Shown: positions 27,243-33,919 of the stretch, piece by piece
Numbering within the stretch: the stretch's first letter is position 1
Layout of the letters: every line of letters begins with the position of its first letter
NCBI GenBank assembly: GCA_017354415.1
Contig: JAFMQY010000012.1
Location: 1 to 40,059 of the forward strand
Source: Nocardioides sp.
GTDB lineage: Bacteria > Actinomycetota > Actinomycetes > Propionibacteriales > Nocardioidaceae
Length of the DNA stretch: 40,059 nt
Reading direction: 5' to 3'
Program-made: the position numbers and the translations under genes
The notes under the pieces: model-generated
What the model saw: the letters and a program-made list of their open reading frames with translations, nothing else
Database searches by the model: none
What the model was told of the DNA's origin: nothing

Positions 27243-27998
27243 ATGGACCTCGAACTCAGCGACCGTGTGTACCTCGTCACCGGGGGAGGGCGCGGTTTGG
27301 GCCGAGCCACCGCCGACGTGCTGGTGGCCGAGGGTGCGAGGGTCGTGCTGTCCGGCCGCTCTGAGGACACGCTCGTGGCGGCAGTCGACGCGCTGGGCGA
27401 CCACGCGGCGTACGTCGTCGGCGACAACGCCGACCCCGCCACGCCCGGCCGGCTCATCGAGACAGCCCGCGAGCGCTGGAACCGCATCGACGGAGCGTTG
27501 ATCAGCGTCGGCGGCCCCCCGACCGGCACGGTGGCCTCGACGACCGACGAGCAGTGGACGACCTCGTTCGCGGCGGTCTTCCTCGGCGCCGTGCGCACAG
27601 CGCGCGAGCTGGCGGCGGAGCTGGGGACGGGCGGGTCGATCGCCTTCGTCCTCTCGACCAGCGTGAAAGGCCCGCTGACCGAGCTGGCGATCTCGAACGG
27701 GCTGCGCCCCGGCCTGGCGATGATCGCCAAGCAGCTGGCCGACGAGCTCGGACCGCGCGGGATCCGTGTGAACGGCCTGCTACCCGGACGGATCGCGACC
27801 GAACGGCTGGCCGAGCTGGACGGCTTGCAGCCCGACCCGGTGGCGGCGAAGGCCAGCGCGGCCGAGAAGATCCCGCTCAGGCGGGACGGGGAGCCATCAG
27901 AGTTCGGCCGTGCCGCGGCGTTCCTGCTCAGCCCCGCTGCGTCGTTCATCTCCGGCACGATGCTCCCGGTCGACGGGGGGCTGCTGCGGTCCCTGTGA
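27243..27998 (+). CDS. Atypical short-chain dehydrogenase/reductase lacking YxxxK
   Basis: A 251-residue SDR-fold protein. The cofactor site is GGGRGLG (residues 14-20) and the C-terminus has the usual SFISGTMLPVDGG. The catalytic Tyr-x3-Lys is missing: the position reads S151-N-G-L-R155 in ELAISNGLRPGLAMIAKQL, and the NNAG motif is replaced by SVGGPP. This LSNxxR form is known from a subgroup annotated as 3-oxoacyl-ACP reductase-like with uncertain activity. It may bind NAD(P) without normal reductase chemistry. Its 3' end overlaps the convergent SURF1 gene by 102 bases. Confidence 0.88.
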   Translation: MDLELSDRVYLVTGGGRGLGRATADVLVAEGARVVLSGRSEDTLVAAVDALGDHAAYVVGDNADPATPGRLIETARERWNRIDGALISVGGPPTGTVASTTDEQWTTSFAAVFLGAVRTARELAAELGTGGSIAFVLSTSVKGPLTELAISNGLRPGLAMIAKQLADELGPRGIRVNGLLPGRIATERLAELDGLQPDPVAAKASAAEKIPLRRDGEPSEFGRAAAFLLSPAASFISGTMLPVDGGLLRSL

Positions 27999-28805
27999 CG
28001 GGGCGCCGCCGCGGGCCCGCATCTTCGCCTCCTTCTTCGCCGGCTGCTGGGCGCGGCGCAGCTCCGCCCGACCGGTGGCCTCCTCCCAGGCGAGGTAGCC
28101 GAAGCCGAACAGCGCGAGGATCCCGAAGAACCACCACTGGAGGGCGTAGAAGAAGTGCGGCCCGTTGCTCAGGTCTGGGGGGTCGGCCGGCGTGAGGCGG
28201 GTCTGCGGCGCGGGCGACTCGGTGAGCAACTGCACGAAGCCGCCGTACACGGGGATCCCGATCGCGGGCTCGATCTGGGCACTGGAGATCGCGCGGGTCG
28301 AGGCGTTGACGACCTCGGCCGAGCTCCCGCTGGCGTCCTGCCGAACCCAGCCGGTGACCGTGACACGTCCACCGGGCGGTGCCGGCACCTGCGACGGGTC
28401 GGTGAAGCCCTGGTTGGCGGTCTGGAACCAGCCGCGGTCGACCAGCAGTGCATTGCCCGAGGCGGTGACCAAGGGGACGACGACGTCCACGCCGGGGGCG
28501 CCGTTCCGGGTCTGGTAGCGGACCAGGACCGTCTTGCTCGCGTCGTAGGTGCCGGTGGCGGAGACCACTGTGAACTGGACGGCGTCCGGAGGGTTCACCC
28601 CGCGGCTCAGCACCTGGTCCACGGGGACCGGCGGCGCCTTCTCGTTGGTGCGGATGATCGCGTTGCCGGCCTTCCTGCTCTCGAGCCGGTGCCACTGCCA
28701 ACGCCCGAGCAGCAGGCAGGCATAGGCAAGCAGCAGCACGACCAGCAGGAACAGGAGCCACCGCCTGCTGACCAGGAAGCGCAGGCTGCTGGCACGGTCG
28801 GGCAC
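27897..28805 (-). CDS. SURF1 family cytochrome oxidase assembly protein
   Basis: A 302-residue membrane protein. An N-terminal helix (WLLFLLVVLLLAYACLLLG) is followed by the family motif LGRWQWHRLESRK; a periplasmic-type beta domain ends in a second helix (FYALQWWFFGILALFGFGYL). SURF1 inserts heme a during assembly of aa3 oxidase. The last 60 or so residues are Arg/Glu/Gln-rich and low-complexity, and the final 34 codons are antisense to the SDR gene, so this tail is probably not part of the ancestral fold. The GTG lies six bases after a TAGCCT -10. Confidence 0.9.
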   Translation of the reverse strand: MPDRASSLRFLVSRRWLLFLLVVLLLAYACLLLGRWQWHRLESRKAGNAIIRTNEKAPPVPVDQVLSRGVNPPDAVQFTVVSATGTYDASKTVLVRYQTRNGAPGVDVVVPLVTASGNALLVDRGWFQTANQGFTDPSQVPAPPGGRVTVTGWVRQDASGSSAEVVNASTRAISSAQIEPAIGIPVYGGFVQLLTESPAPQTRLTPADPPDLSNGPHFFYALQWWFFGILALFGFGYLAWEEATGRAELRRAQQPAKKEAKMRARGGAPSQGPQQPPVDREHRAGDERRSGAEQERRGTAEL

Positions 28806-28811
28806 CGTTCG

Positions 28812-28817
28812 AGGCTA
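28812..28817 (-). promoter_or_regulatory. -10 hexamer of the SURF1 gene
   Basis: TAGCCT on the minus strand, six bases before GTG 28805; the leaderless pattern. It is divergent from the moaA promoter 48 bases away. Confidence 0.5.
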
Positions 28818-28864
28818 GCGGTCCCACGGTGACGCACCATCGGGTGCCCGGGGGTGGCACCGCC

Positions 28865-28870
28865 TAGACT
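28865..28870 (+). promoter_or_regulatory. -10 hexamer of moaA
   Basis: TAGACT, seven bases before GTG 28878; the leaderless pattern. Confidence 0.6.
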
Positions 28871-28877
28871 CGGCCGT

Positions 28878-29879
28878 GTGACTGTGCAGCGACCGTTGGC
28901 CGATGCGTACGGCCGGGTGGCGACGGACCTTCGGGTCTCGCTGACCGACCGGTGCAACCTGCGTTGTTCCTATTGCATGCCGGCCGAAGGACTCGACTGG
29001 CTGCCGCTGCCCGAGGTGCTCACCGACGACGAGGTCGTGCGGCTGATCACGATCGGCGTCGAGCGTCTGGGTATTCGCCGGATCCGGTTCACCGGCGGTG
29101 AGCCGCTGATCCGCCGTGGCCTGGTGGACATCGTGCGCCGCACGCGGGCGCTGGACGACGACCTCGAGCTGTCGGTCACCACCAACGGTCTCGGCCTCGA
29201 GCGCCTGGCGCCGTCCCTGGCGGCGGCCGGGCTCGACCGGGTGAACCTCAGCCTGGACACCGTCGACCCGGGGCGGTTCCGGACCATCACCCGGCGTGAC
29301 CGGCTCGACGACGTCCTCCGTGGCGCCAAGGCCGCGCACGAGGCGGGGCTCACTCCGGTCAAGGTGAACGCCGTGCTTCTCCGCGGCGTGAACGACGACG
29401 AGGCCTGCGACCTGCTCGCCTGGGCGATCGCCCACGAGTACGAGCTGCGGTTCATCGAGCAGATGCCGCTCGACGCACAGCACGACTGGCATCGCGACCA
29501 GATGGTCACCGCGGAGGAGATCTTCGAGCGGCTCGACCAGGAGTTCACGCTCACGCCCGCCCGCGAGCCGCGGGGGAGCGCTCCGGCGGAGCTGTTCCTG
29601 GTGGACGGCGGACCGGCCACCGTGGGCGTGATCGCGTCCGTGACCCGCCCGTTCTGCGGGGACTGCGACCGGGTGCGGCTGACCGCCGACGGCCAGGTCC
29701 GCAACTGCCTGTTCGCACGCGAGGAGTCCGATCTGCGGAGTGCGATGCGCGCCGGTGCCTCCGACGACGACCTCGCCGACCGGTGGGTGACGGCGATGGC
29801 CTCCAAGCGTCCCGGACACGGCATCGACGACCCGTCGTTCCTCCAACCCGACCGCCCGATGTCGGCGATCGGCGGCTAG
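28878..29879 (+). CDS. moaA: GTP 3',8-cyclase MoaA (molybdenum cofactor synthesis)
   Basis: A 333-residue radical SAM enzyme that converts GTP to 3',8-cH2GTP, the first step to molybdopterin. The SAM cluster motif is C26-N-L-R-C30-S-Y-C33. The second, C-terminal cluster motif is FCGDCDRVRLTADGQVRNCLF (in part), with three cysteines. The protein ends in the conserved double Gly (SAIGG) needed for MoaA activity. No other moa genes are in the window. The frame opens at 28854, but GTG 28878 follows the -10 hexamer. Confidence 0.96.
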   Translation: MTVQRPLADAYGRVATDLRVSLTDRCNLRCSYCMPAEGLDWLPLPEVLTDDEVVRLITIGVERLGIRRIRFTGGEPLIRRGLVDIVRRTRALDDDLELSVTTNGLGLERLAPSLAAAGLDRVNLSLDTVDPGRFRTITRRDRLDDVLRGAKAAHEAGLTPVKVNAVLLRGVNDDEACDLLAWAIAHEYELRFIEQMPLDAQHDWHRDQMVTAEEIFERLDQEFTLTPAREPRGSAPAELFLVDGGPATVGVIASVTRPFCGDCDRVRLTADGQVRNCLFAREESDLRSAMRAGASDDDLADRWVTAMASKRPGHGIDDPSFLQPDRPMSAIGG

Positions 29880-29892
29880 CGAGATCCCTGGT

Positions 29893-29917
29893 GAGGTGGC
29901 GCTCTGCGCGCCGCCTC
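29893..29917 (+). terminator. Candidate moaA terminator hairpin
   Basis: GAGGTGGCGC and GCGCCGCCTC pair over 10 bp (one G-U) around a 5-base loop, starting 14 bases after the moaA stop. There is no U-tract, as often in actinobacteria. A second perfect hairpin follows at 29932-29951. Confidence 0.5.
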
Positions 29918-30153
29918 GAGACCACGGTGCTGGGCGTTCACGTCAACGCCCCTGGGTTTCGGGACGTGCCGCTCAGTCCCTCACGTCGCTCGGGTCTGAG
30001 CCGGACGGCTCTCGATCGCTCGCGTCACCTGCTCCTTCGCAGGCTCAGGAGCAGTGCTCGGAAATGACGACGAGTGCCAGACAGCCACGGGGGAAGCTTT
30101 CCGGCACTCGCCTTGTGCGCATCGGCTCGGGGAACCCGACGAGCACGGGGGCG

Positions 30154-30182
30154 ATTGTTACACGAGAGAGCGGCGCCTTCAA
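30154..30182 (-). promoter_or_regulatory. Candidate minus-strand promoter downstream of DUF3099
   Basis: TTGAAG (30182-30177) and AACAAT (30159-30154, in an extended TGTAACAAT) are 17 bases apart in a locally AT-richer segment with no ORF downstream. It would transcribe into the hairpin array. Confidence 0.35.
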
Positions 30183-30201
30183 AGTCCGAAACGCCGCAAA
30201 A

Positions 30202-30525
30202 TCATTCGGAATCAGTGCCTCTCGGTAGTTGACGGTCCTGCGATGGGCCGTCCTGGAGCGCGAAACCATCAGATTTCGTGTCAGCCGCGTTCGCCATCAC
30301 GACCGCGACGTACGGCAGGACGACCGCCGCCACTACGAAGACCCACGGCAGCCAGCCGGGCCCGACATGTGTCACCGCGATGCCCGCCACGGCCAGGAAG
30401 CAGAGGGTTCGGACGCCCATCGCGATCAGGTACCGCCTCTGGCGCGCCTTGATGTCCGCGGCGGCGCCGGCCGACGCCGTCGTGATGCGGATCGGGGTCT
30501 CTTCCCCGTGCTTCCGACGCGCCAT
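30202..30525 (-). CDS. DUF3099 membrane protein
   Basis: A 107-residue protein of the DUF3099 family, found in actinobacteria with no known function. A basic N-terminus (ARRKHGEETPIRITTA) leads to the family segment DIKARQRRYLIAMGVRTLCFL; two transmembrane helices follow (about residues 40-60 and 64-84), then a charged tail of about 25 residues. The start is ATG 30525, seven bases after TAGGGT; an in-frame upstream start at 30534 would sit inside that hexamer. A GCGGCG/CGCCGC hairpin (30170-30197) just past its stop may be its terminator. Confidence 0.85.
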   Translation of the reverse strand: MARRKHGEETPIRITTASAGAAADIKARQRRYLIAMGVRTLCFLAVAGIAVTHVGPGWLPWVFVVAAVVLPYVAVVMANAADTKSDGFALQDGPSQDRQLPRGTDSE

Positions 30526-30532
30526 ACCTTTC

Positions 30533-30538
30533 ACCCTA
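30533..30538 (-). promoter_or_regulatory. -10 hexamer of the DUF3099 gene
   Basis: TAGGGT on the minus strand, seven bases before ATG 30525. Confidence 0.5.
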
Positions 30539-30591
30539 AGTCCCGGTCAGCACCCGTTATTCCGCGAGCCCGGCGCCGACGAACGGCTCGC

Positions 30592-30597
30592 TAGAGT
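30592..30597 (+). promoter_or_regulatory. -10 hexamer of the dodecin gene
   Basis: TAGAGT, eight bases before ATG 30606; the leaderless pattern. Confidence 0.55.
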
Positions 30598-30605
30598 CGC
30601 GAGCC

Positions 30606-30818
30606 ATGAGCAACCGCACGTACCGCGTCACCGAGATCGTCGGGACCTCGCCGGAGGGGATCGACGAGGCCATCCGCAACGCCGTCAACCGGGCCAGTAC
30701 GACGTTGCGCCACGTCGACTGGTTCGAGATGACCCAGGTGCGCGGCCAGATCAAGGACGGCCATGTCGAGCACTTCCAGGTGGGCCTGAAGATCGGCTTC
30801 CGGCTCGAGGACGACTGA
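30606..30818 (+). CDS. Dodecin family flavin-binding protein
   Basis: A 70-residue protein matching dodecin over its whole length: YRVTEIVGTSPEGIDEAI, RASTTLRHVDWFEMTQVRG, VEHFQVGLKIGFRLED. The Trp of VDWFEM stacks on flavin in the family and the Gln of HFQVGLKIGF binds the ring. Dodecins assemble into hollow 12-mers that store or buffer FMN/flavins, or CoA in actinobacteria. It stands alone with its own promoter. Confidence 0.95.
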   Translation: MSNRTYRVTEIVGTSPEGIDEAIRNAVNRASTTLRHVDWFEMTQVRGQIKDGHVEHFQVGLKIGFRLEDD

Positions 30819-30911
30819 GCCCGGATCCACGTGCGCCGGCCCGCTGCGTCGCCAGCCATCGGTGGATCCGTGCTGAGCCAGCCGCGATTGTCGGTACCCG
30901 TGGGTAGTCAC

Positions 30912-30917
30912 TAGCGT
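30912..30917 (+). promoter_or_regulatory. -10 hexamer of fabG
   Basis: TAGCGT, seven bases before GTG 30925; the leaderless pattern. It probably drives fabG and fabI together. Confidence 0.6.
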
Positions 30918-30924
30918 CGTCGCC

Positions 30925-31674
30925 GTGAGCGACACGGAACCGACTGCCGCGAGTGCCTCGCCCGCCCCCGAGCCACGTTCGGTCCTGGTGACCGGCGGCA
31001 ACCGCGGGATCGGCCTGGCGATCGCGGAGGCGTTCCTGGCGTTGGGCGACAAGGTCGCGGTGACGTCCCGTTCCGGCGGCGGACCCGAGGGCTCGCTGGC
31101 CGTCATCTGCGACGTCACCGATCCGGCGGCCGTCGACTCGGCGTTCGCGGACATCGAGGCCGCGCACGGCCCGGTCGAGGTGCTGGTGGCCAATGCCGGC
31201 ATCACCGCCGACACTCTGCTGCTGCGGATGTCCGAGGACGACTGGTCGTCGGTGATCGAGACCAACCTGTCGGGCACCTTCCGGCTCACCAAACGTGTGG
31301 CGAAGGGCATGCTCCGTCTCCGCCGCGGCCGGATCATCCTGATCTCCTCGGTGGTCGGTCTGCTCGGCTCCGCCGGTCAGGTGAACTACGCCGCCTCCAA
31401 GGCCGGCCTGGTGGGCATGGCTCGCTCGCTGACCCGCGAGCTGGGGTCGCGGTCGATCACCGCGAACGTTGTGGCGCCGGGGTTCGTCGAGACCGACATG
31501 ACGGCGGTGCTCACCGACGCGCAGCGGGACGCGATCATGGGCCAGGTGCCCCTCCAGCGGTACGGGACGGTCGACGAGATCGCCTCCACGGTCACCTGGC
31601 TGGCCTCGCCGGGAGCGGCGTACGTCAGCGGCGCCGTCATCCCGGTCGACGGTGGCCTGGGCATGGGCCACTGA
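30925..31674 (+). CDS. fabG: 3-oxoacyl-ACP reductase FabG (MabA-like)
   Basis: A 249-residue SDR that reduces 3-oxoacyl-ACP with NADPH in type II fatty acid synthesis. The N-terminal 18 residues are an Ala/Pro/Glu-rich extension; then come the cofactor site GGNRGIG (24-30), NAG (90-92), and the catalytic Ser in ISSVVG with Y155-x3-K159 (VNYAASKAG). The C-terminus has the usual GAVIPVDGGLGMGH. It is followed after 57 bases by an InhA-type fabI, the mabA-inhA order of mycobacteria and relatives. Confidence 0.95.
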   Translation: MSDTEPTAASASPAPEPRSVLVTGGNRGIGLAIAEAFLALGDKVAVTSRSGGGPEGSLAVICDVTDPAAVDSAFADIEAAHGPVEVLVANAGITADTLLLRMSEDDWSSVIETNLSGTFRLTKRVAKGMLRLRRGRIILISSVVGLLGSAGQVNYAASKAGLVGMARSLTRELGSRSITANVVAPGFVETDMTAVLTDAQRDAIMGQVPLQRYGTVDEIASTVTWLASPGAAYVSGAVIPVDGGLGMGH

Positions 31675-31731
31675 CAGTTCTCACCCGGTGGTCGAGCCCG
31701 ACCACCCGACCTACCCGACAAGGAGCGGTGC

Positions 31732-32505
31732 ATGAGCGGCATCCTGGACGGCAAGCGGATCCTGGTCGCGGGCGTGACCATGGACTCCTCGATCGGCTTC
31801 GCGGTGGCGAAGTTCGCCCAGGAGCAGGGCGCGACGGTGCTGATCTCCAACTTCGGGCGGGCGCTCGGGATCACGCGTCGGATCGCCAAGCGGCTGCCGA
31901 GCGAGCCTCCGGTGCTGGAGCTCGACGTCACCGACGAGGACCACCTCGCCGGCCTGGCGGACGCGGTGCGCGAGCATGTCGACGGCCTCGACGGGGTGGT
32001 GCACTCGATCGCGTTCGGCAACCCGGAGACGATCCTGGGCGGCAAGTTCCTGGACGGGCCATGGCCCGACGTCGCCCAGGCGCTGCAGGTGTCGGCGTAC
32101 TCGCTGAAGGCGCTGGCGATGGCCTGCCGACCCCTGATGGGGGAGGGCGGATCGGTGGTGGGCCTGACCTTCGACGCCACCGTGGCCTGGCCGGCGTACG
32201 ACTGGATGGGGGTGGCCAAGGCGGGGCTGGAGTCCACCTCGCGCTACCTCGCCCGCGACCTCGGGCCGCAGGGGATCCGCTGCAACCTGGTGAGCGCCGG
32301 GCCGCTGAAAAGCCTGGCGGCGAAGGCGATCCCGGGGTTCGAGAACCTCGAGTCGATGTGGAGCGACCGGGCACCGCTGGGCTGGGCCGAGACCGACCTG
32401 GAGCCGACCGCGCGGGGGGTGTGCGCCCTGCTCTCCGACCTGTTCCCCGCCACCACCGGGGAGATCGTGCACGTCGACGGCGGCTACCACGCGATGGGGG
32501 CCTGA
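31732..32505 (+). CDS. fabI: Enoyl-ACP reductase FabI, InhA-like
   Basis: A 257-residue enoyl-ACP reductase, the last step of each elongation round. The cofactor region LVAGVTMDSSIGFAVAKF has the Ser20-like position of InhA. The catalytic residues are Y156 and K163 (AYDWMGVAKAG), spaced as Tyr-x6-Lys, typical of FabI/InhA. LTFDATVAWP and LVSAGPLKSLAAKAIPGF are the substrate-loop blocks. AAGGAG precedes the ATG. The 57-base gap after fabG contains a GGTGGTCGAGC...GACCACC inverted repeat but probably no terminator. Confidence 0.95.
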   Translation: MSGILDGKRILVAGVTMDSSIGFAVAKFAQEQGATVLISNFGRALGITRRIAKRLPSEPPVLELDVTDEDHLAGLADAVREHVDGLDGVVHSIAFGNPETILGGKFLDGPWPDVAQALQVSAYSLKALAMACRPLMGEGGSVVGLTFDATVAWPAYDWMGVAKAGLESTSRYLARDLGPQGIRCNLVSAGPLKSLAAKAIPGFENLESMWSDRAPLGWAETDLEPTARGVCALLSDLFPATTGEIVHVDGGYHAMGA

Positions 32506-32550
32506 CCCGGGCCAGCCGTAGTCCTCCGGGGCAGATCGCTCAGGGCCGAG

Positions 32551-32604
32551 GTGGCGGTGCGTGAGCCACCTTTCAGCCGCGCGAAACGGTGGCTGGCGCA
32601 CCGG
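32551..32604 (+). repeat. REP-like palindromic element, copy 1
   Basis: Arms CGGTGCGTGAGCCACC (32555-32570) and GGTGGCTGGCGCACCG (32588-32603) pair at 14 of 16 positions around a 17-base loop. It matches copy 2 at 49 of 54 positions. Its 5' half (32553-32575) also matches the reverse complement of copy 3 at 21 of 23 positions. Confidence 0.75.
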
Positions 32605-32623
32605 CGATGCCGCGCGGTCCGAC

Positions 32624-32677
32624 GTGGCGGTGCGTCAGCCACGTTCCTGCCACGCGAAACGGTGGCTGGCGCACCGG
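32624..32677 (+). repeat. REP-like palindromic element, copy 2
   Basis: Same orientation as copy 1, 73 bases downstream. Arms at 32628-32643 and 32661-32676 pair at 14 of 16 positions; the 3' arm GGTGGCTGGCGCACCG is identical to that of copy 1. Confidence 0.75.
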
Positions 32678-32682
32678 AAGGT

Positions 32683-32735
32683 GATGAAGGCGCGATGAAG
32701 GCGCGATGAAGGCCCGATGGTGCGCGATGGTGCGC
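32683..32735 (+). repeat. Short tandem repeat (GATGAAGGCGC x3, GATGGTGCGC x2)
   Basis: Two exact 11-mers and one with a single change (GATGAAGGCCC) are followed by two exact 10-mers. It lies directly after palindromic copy 2 and before the nuclease gene. Slippage-prone; no function evident. Confidence 0.7.
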
Positions 32736-32818
32736 GAACGGCAGAGACTTCGAGCGCCTGTCCACAGGCGAGCCGTTCGGACCAGCGGCGCGACCGCCGG
32801 ACAGGGTGGACTCGGCTC

Positions 32819-33772
32819 ATGCACGCCGTGCCAGACTCGCTCCTCCATCGGCCCTTCTCCCGGGAGGAGGCGCTGAAACTCGGCCTCAGTCCGCGGGTGC
32901 TCGAGGGGCGCCGGTTCGTCCGCGTGCACCCGCGGGTGTACCGGCATCGCGACCACGAGATGACGTTCGAGGACTCAGTGCTCGCTGCCAGACTGGCGCT
33001 CCCCGGCGCCGCCCACCCGACAGGCGTCACCCGGCTCCGACTGCTCGGCCTCGAGACAGGACCGACTTCGCCCCTCCGGTTCGTCATCCAAGGTGAGCTC
33101 CACCTGTCCCTCGACGGGATCTTCCTGCATCGCACCGTTCTTCTGCCGCCCACCGACGACGTCGGTGTCACCCCTGCGGCGGCGTACGTCGCGTACTGCC
33201 ACCGTGCCCGGACGATCGACGCGATCGCTGTCGGCGACTGGCTTCTCCACGGCGGGTACGTCGACGCTGACGAGATGCGGGCCCTCGTGTGCGCCCAGGA
33301 CTGGCGCGACGGGGCAACCGAGACTGCCTGGGTCCTCGCCCACCTGGTGGGTGACAGTCGCTCCCTCCGCGAATCCGAGGTGCGTGCATATGTCGCGTTC
33401 GCGGGGCTTCCCCCGCCGGAGCCGAACGGGTCGATTCGGCTGGGTGATGCGCTCGTCCGCGGGGACCTGTGGTTCCCCGCGTACGGGACCGCGGTCGAGT
33501 ATGAAGGAATCCAGCATCAAGTCAATCGGGGTCAGTACGTCTCCGACATCGATCGGTACGCGCTCTACCGCCGGCACGACGTCCGATACGTCCAGGTGAC
33601 CACCGAGAAGCTGCGCACTCCTCGGGTCGTCGTGAGGGAGATCCACGAGTGCCTCGTCCGCGGTGGGTACGCCGGTCCTCCGCCGGACTTCGGGCCCAGG
33701 TGGGAAGCGCTGTTCGCCCGCCTTGCCCGCGTCGTACCCCGGACTCGGCGACGGCTGCGAGCGGTGAGCTGA
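32819..33772 (+). CDS. DUF559/Vsr-like endonuclease domain protein with N-terminal winged-helix region
   Basis: A 317-residue protein. Residues 1-45 resemble the AbiEi-type antitoxin wing (FSREEALKLGLSPRVLEGRRFVRVHPRVYRH, in part). The C-terminal third is a PD-(D/E)XK fold of the DUF559 kind: E187 in RESEVRAYV, D216 in RGDLWFP, E227-Y-E229-G with H233, then DIDRYALYRRHDVRYVQVT. All likely catalytic positions are present. Codon choice is less G/C-biased than neighbours in the nuclease core (TAT GAA GGA ATC CAG CAT CAA). Such proteins are multi-copy in many actinobacteria and unassigned in function. ATG 32819 was chosen over the open frame back to 32717, which crosses the tandem repeat. Confidence 0.8.
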   Translation: MHAVPDSLLHRPFSREEALKLGLSPRVLEGRRFVRVHPRVYRHRDHEMTFEDSVLAARLALPGAAHPTGVTRLRLLGLETGPTSPLRFVIQGELHLSLDGIFLHRTVLLPPTDDVGVTPAAAYVAYCHRARTIDAIAVGDWLLHGGYVDADEMRALVCAQDWRDGATETAWVLAHLVGDSRSLRESEVRAYVAFAGLPPPEPNGSIRLGDALVRGDLWFPAYGTAVEYEGIQHQVNRGQYVSDIDRYALYRRHDVRYVQVTTEKLRTPRVVVREIHECLVRGGYAGPPPDFGPRWEALFARLARVVPRTRRRLRAVS

Positions 33773-33833
33773 CCACCGTACGACGGGCGTGCAAGGTGCC
33801 TCCCGCACCGCCATGGTGGTCGGGGTCGACGGG

Positions 33834-33884
33834 GCGGTGGCGGAGCCACAGTCCGGAGACCGTGAAAGGTGGCTCTCTCACCGC
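33834..33884 (-). repeat. REP-like palindromic element, copy 3, inverted
   Basis: Arms at 33834-33849 and 33869-33884 pair at 13 of 16 positions. Read on the minus strand, GAGCCACCTTTCA is identical to copy 1 and the whole 23-base half (33863-33885) matches at 21. It lies 61 bases past the nuclease stop, so the nuclease gene sits between opposite-facing copies. Confidence 0.7.
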
Positions 33885-33907
33885 CGCGGAGACGATCGGG
33901 ACTCCGA

Positions 33908-33913
33908 TAGCGT
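33908..33913 (+). promoter_or_regulatory. -10 hexamer of the Mur-ligase-family gene
   Basis: TAGCGT, six bases before GTG 33920; the leaderless pattern. Confidence 0.55.
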
Positions 33914-33919
33914 TCCTGC

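Larger units (their letters stand above)
29880..30201. ncRNA. Hairpin-rich non-coding stretch between moaA and DUF3099; possible structured RNA
   Basis: No convincing gene lies here. It holds five successive inverted repeats: 29893-29917 (10-bp stem, 5-base loop), 29932-29951 (GGGCGTT/AACGCCC, 6-base loop), 29971-30001 (10-bp stem, one mismatch), 30029-30054 (CTGCTCCT/AGGAGCAG) and 30071-30110 (CGAGTGCC/GGCACTCG). The first may terminate moaA, whose stop is 14 bases earlier. On the minus strand a TTGAAG at 30182-30177 and an extended TGTAACAAT at 30162-30154 could start a transcript running through the array. Part of the array resembles interspersed hairpin repeats. Treating it as an RNA gene is speculative. 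Confidence 0.3.
32506..32818. other. Intergenic region with two palindromic repeats and a short tandem repeat
   Basis: These 313 bases between fabI and the nuclease gene contain no supported gene. They hold two 54-base palindromic elements (32551-32604 and 32624-32677), a run of short tandem repeats (32683-32735), and an unremarkable 80-base lead-in to the nuclease start. Confidence 0.7.

Noticed and set aside
29893..30110. Known 6C RNA or a riboswitch in the hairpin array
   Set aside because: The paired C6 loops that define 6C are not there, and no riboswitch core that I recognise is visible; the neighbour moaA starts upstream, so a leader role is not possible for it.
30045..30269. 74-codon minus-strand ORF in the moaA-DUF3099 gap
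   Set aside because: It overlaps the DUF3099 3' end and the hairpin array, has no ribosome site and no family likeness. Not excluded as a small protein but unsupported.
32551..32735. CRISPR array
   Set aside because: Only two direct 54-base palindromic units with a 19-base gap and different flanking units; no spacers of regular size and no cas genes.
32551..33885. Insertion sequence with terminal inverted repeats
   Set aside because: No transposase and no target-site duplication found; the upstream end has two direct copies, and the flanking elements are internally palindromic. Kept instead as a REP-like association.
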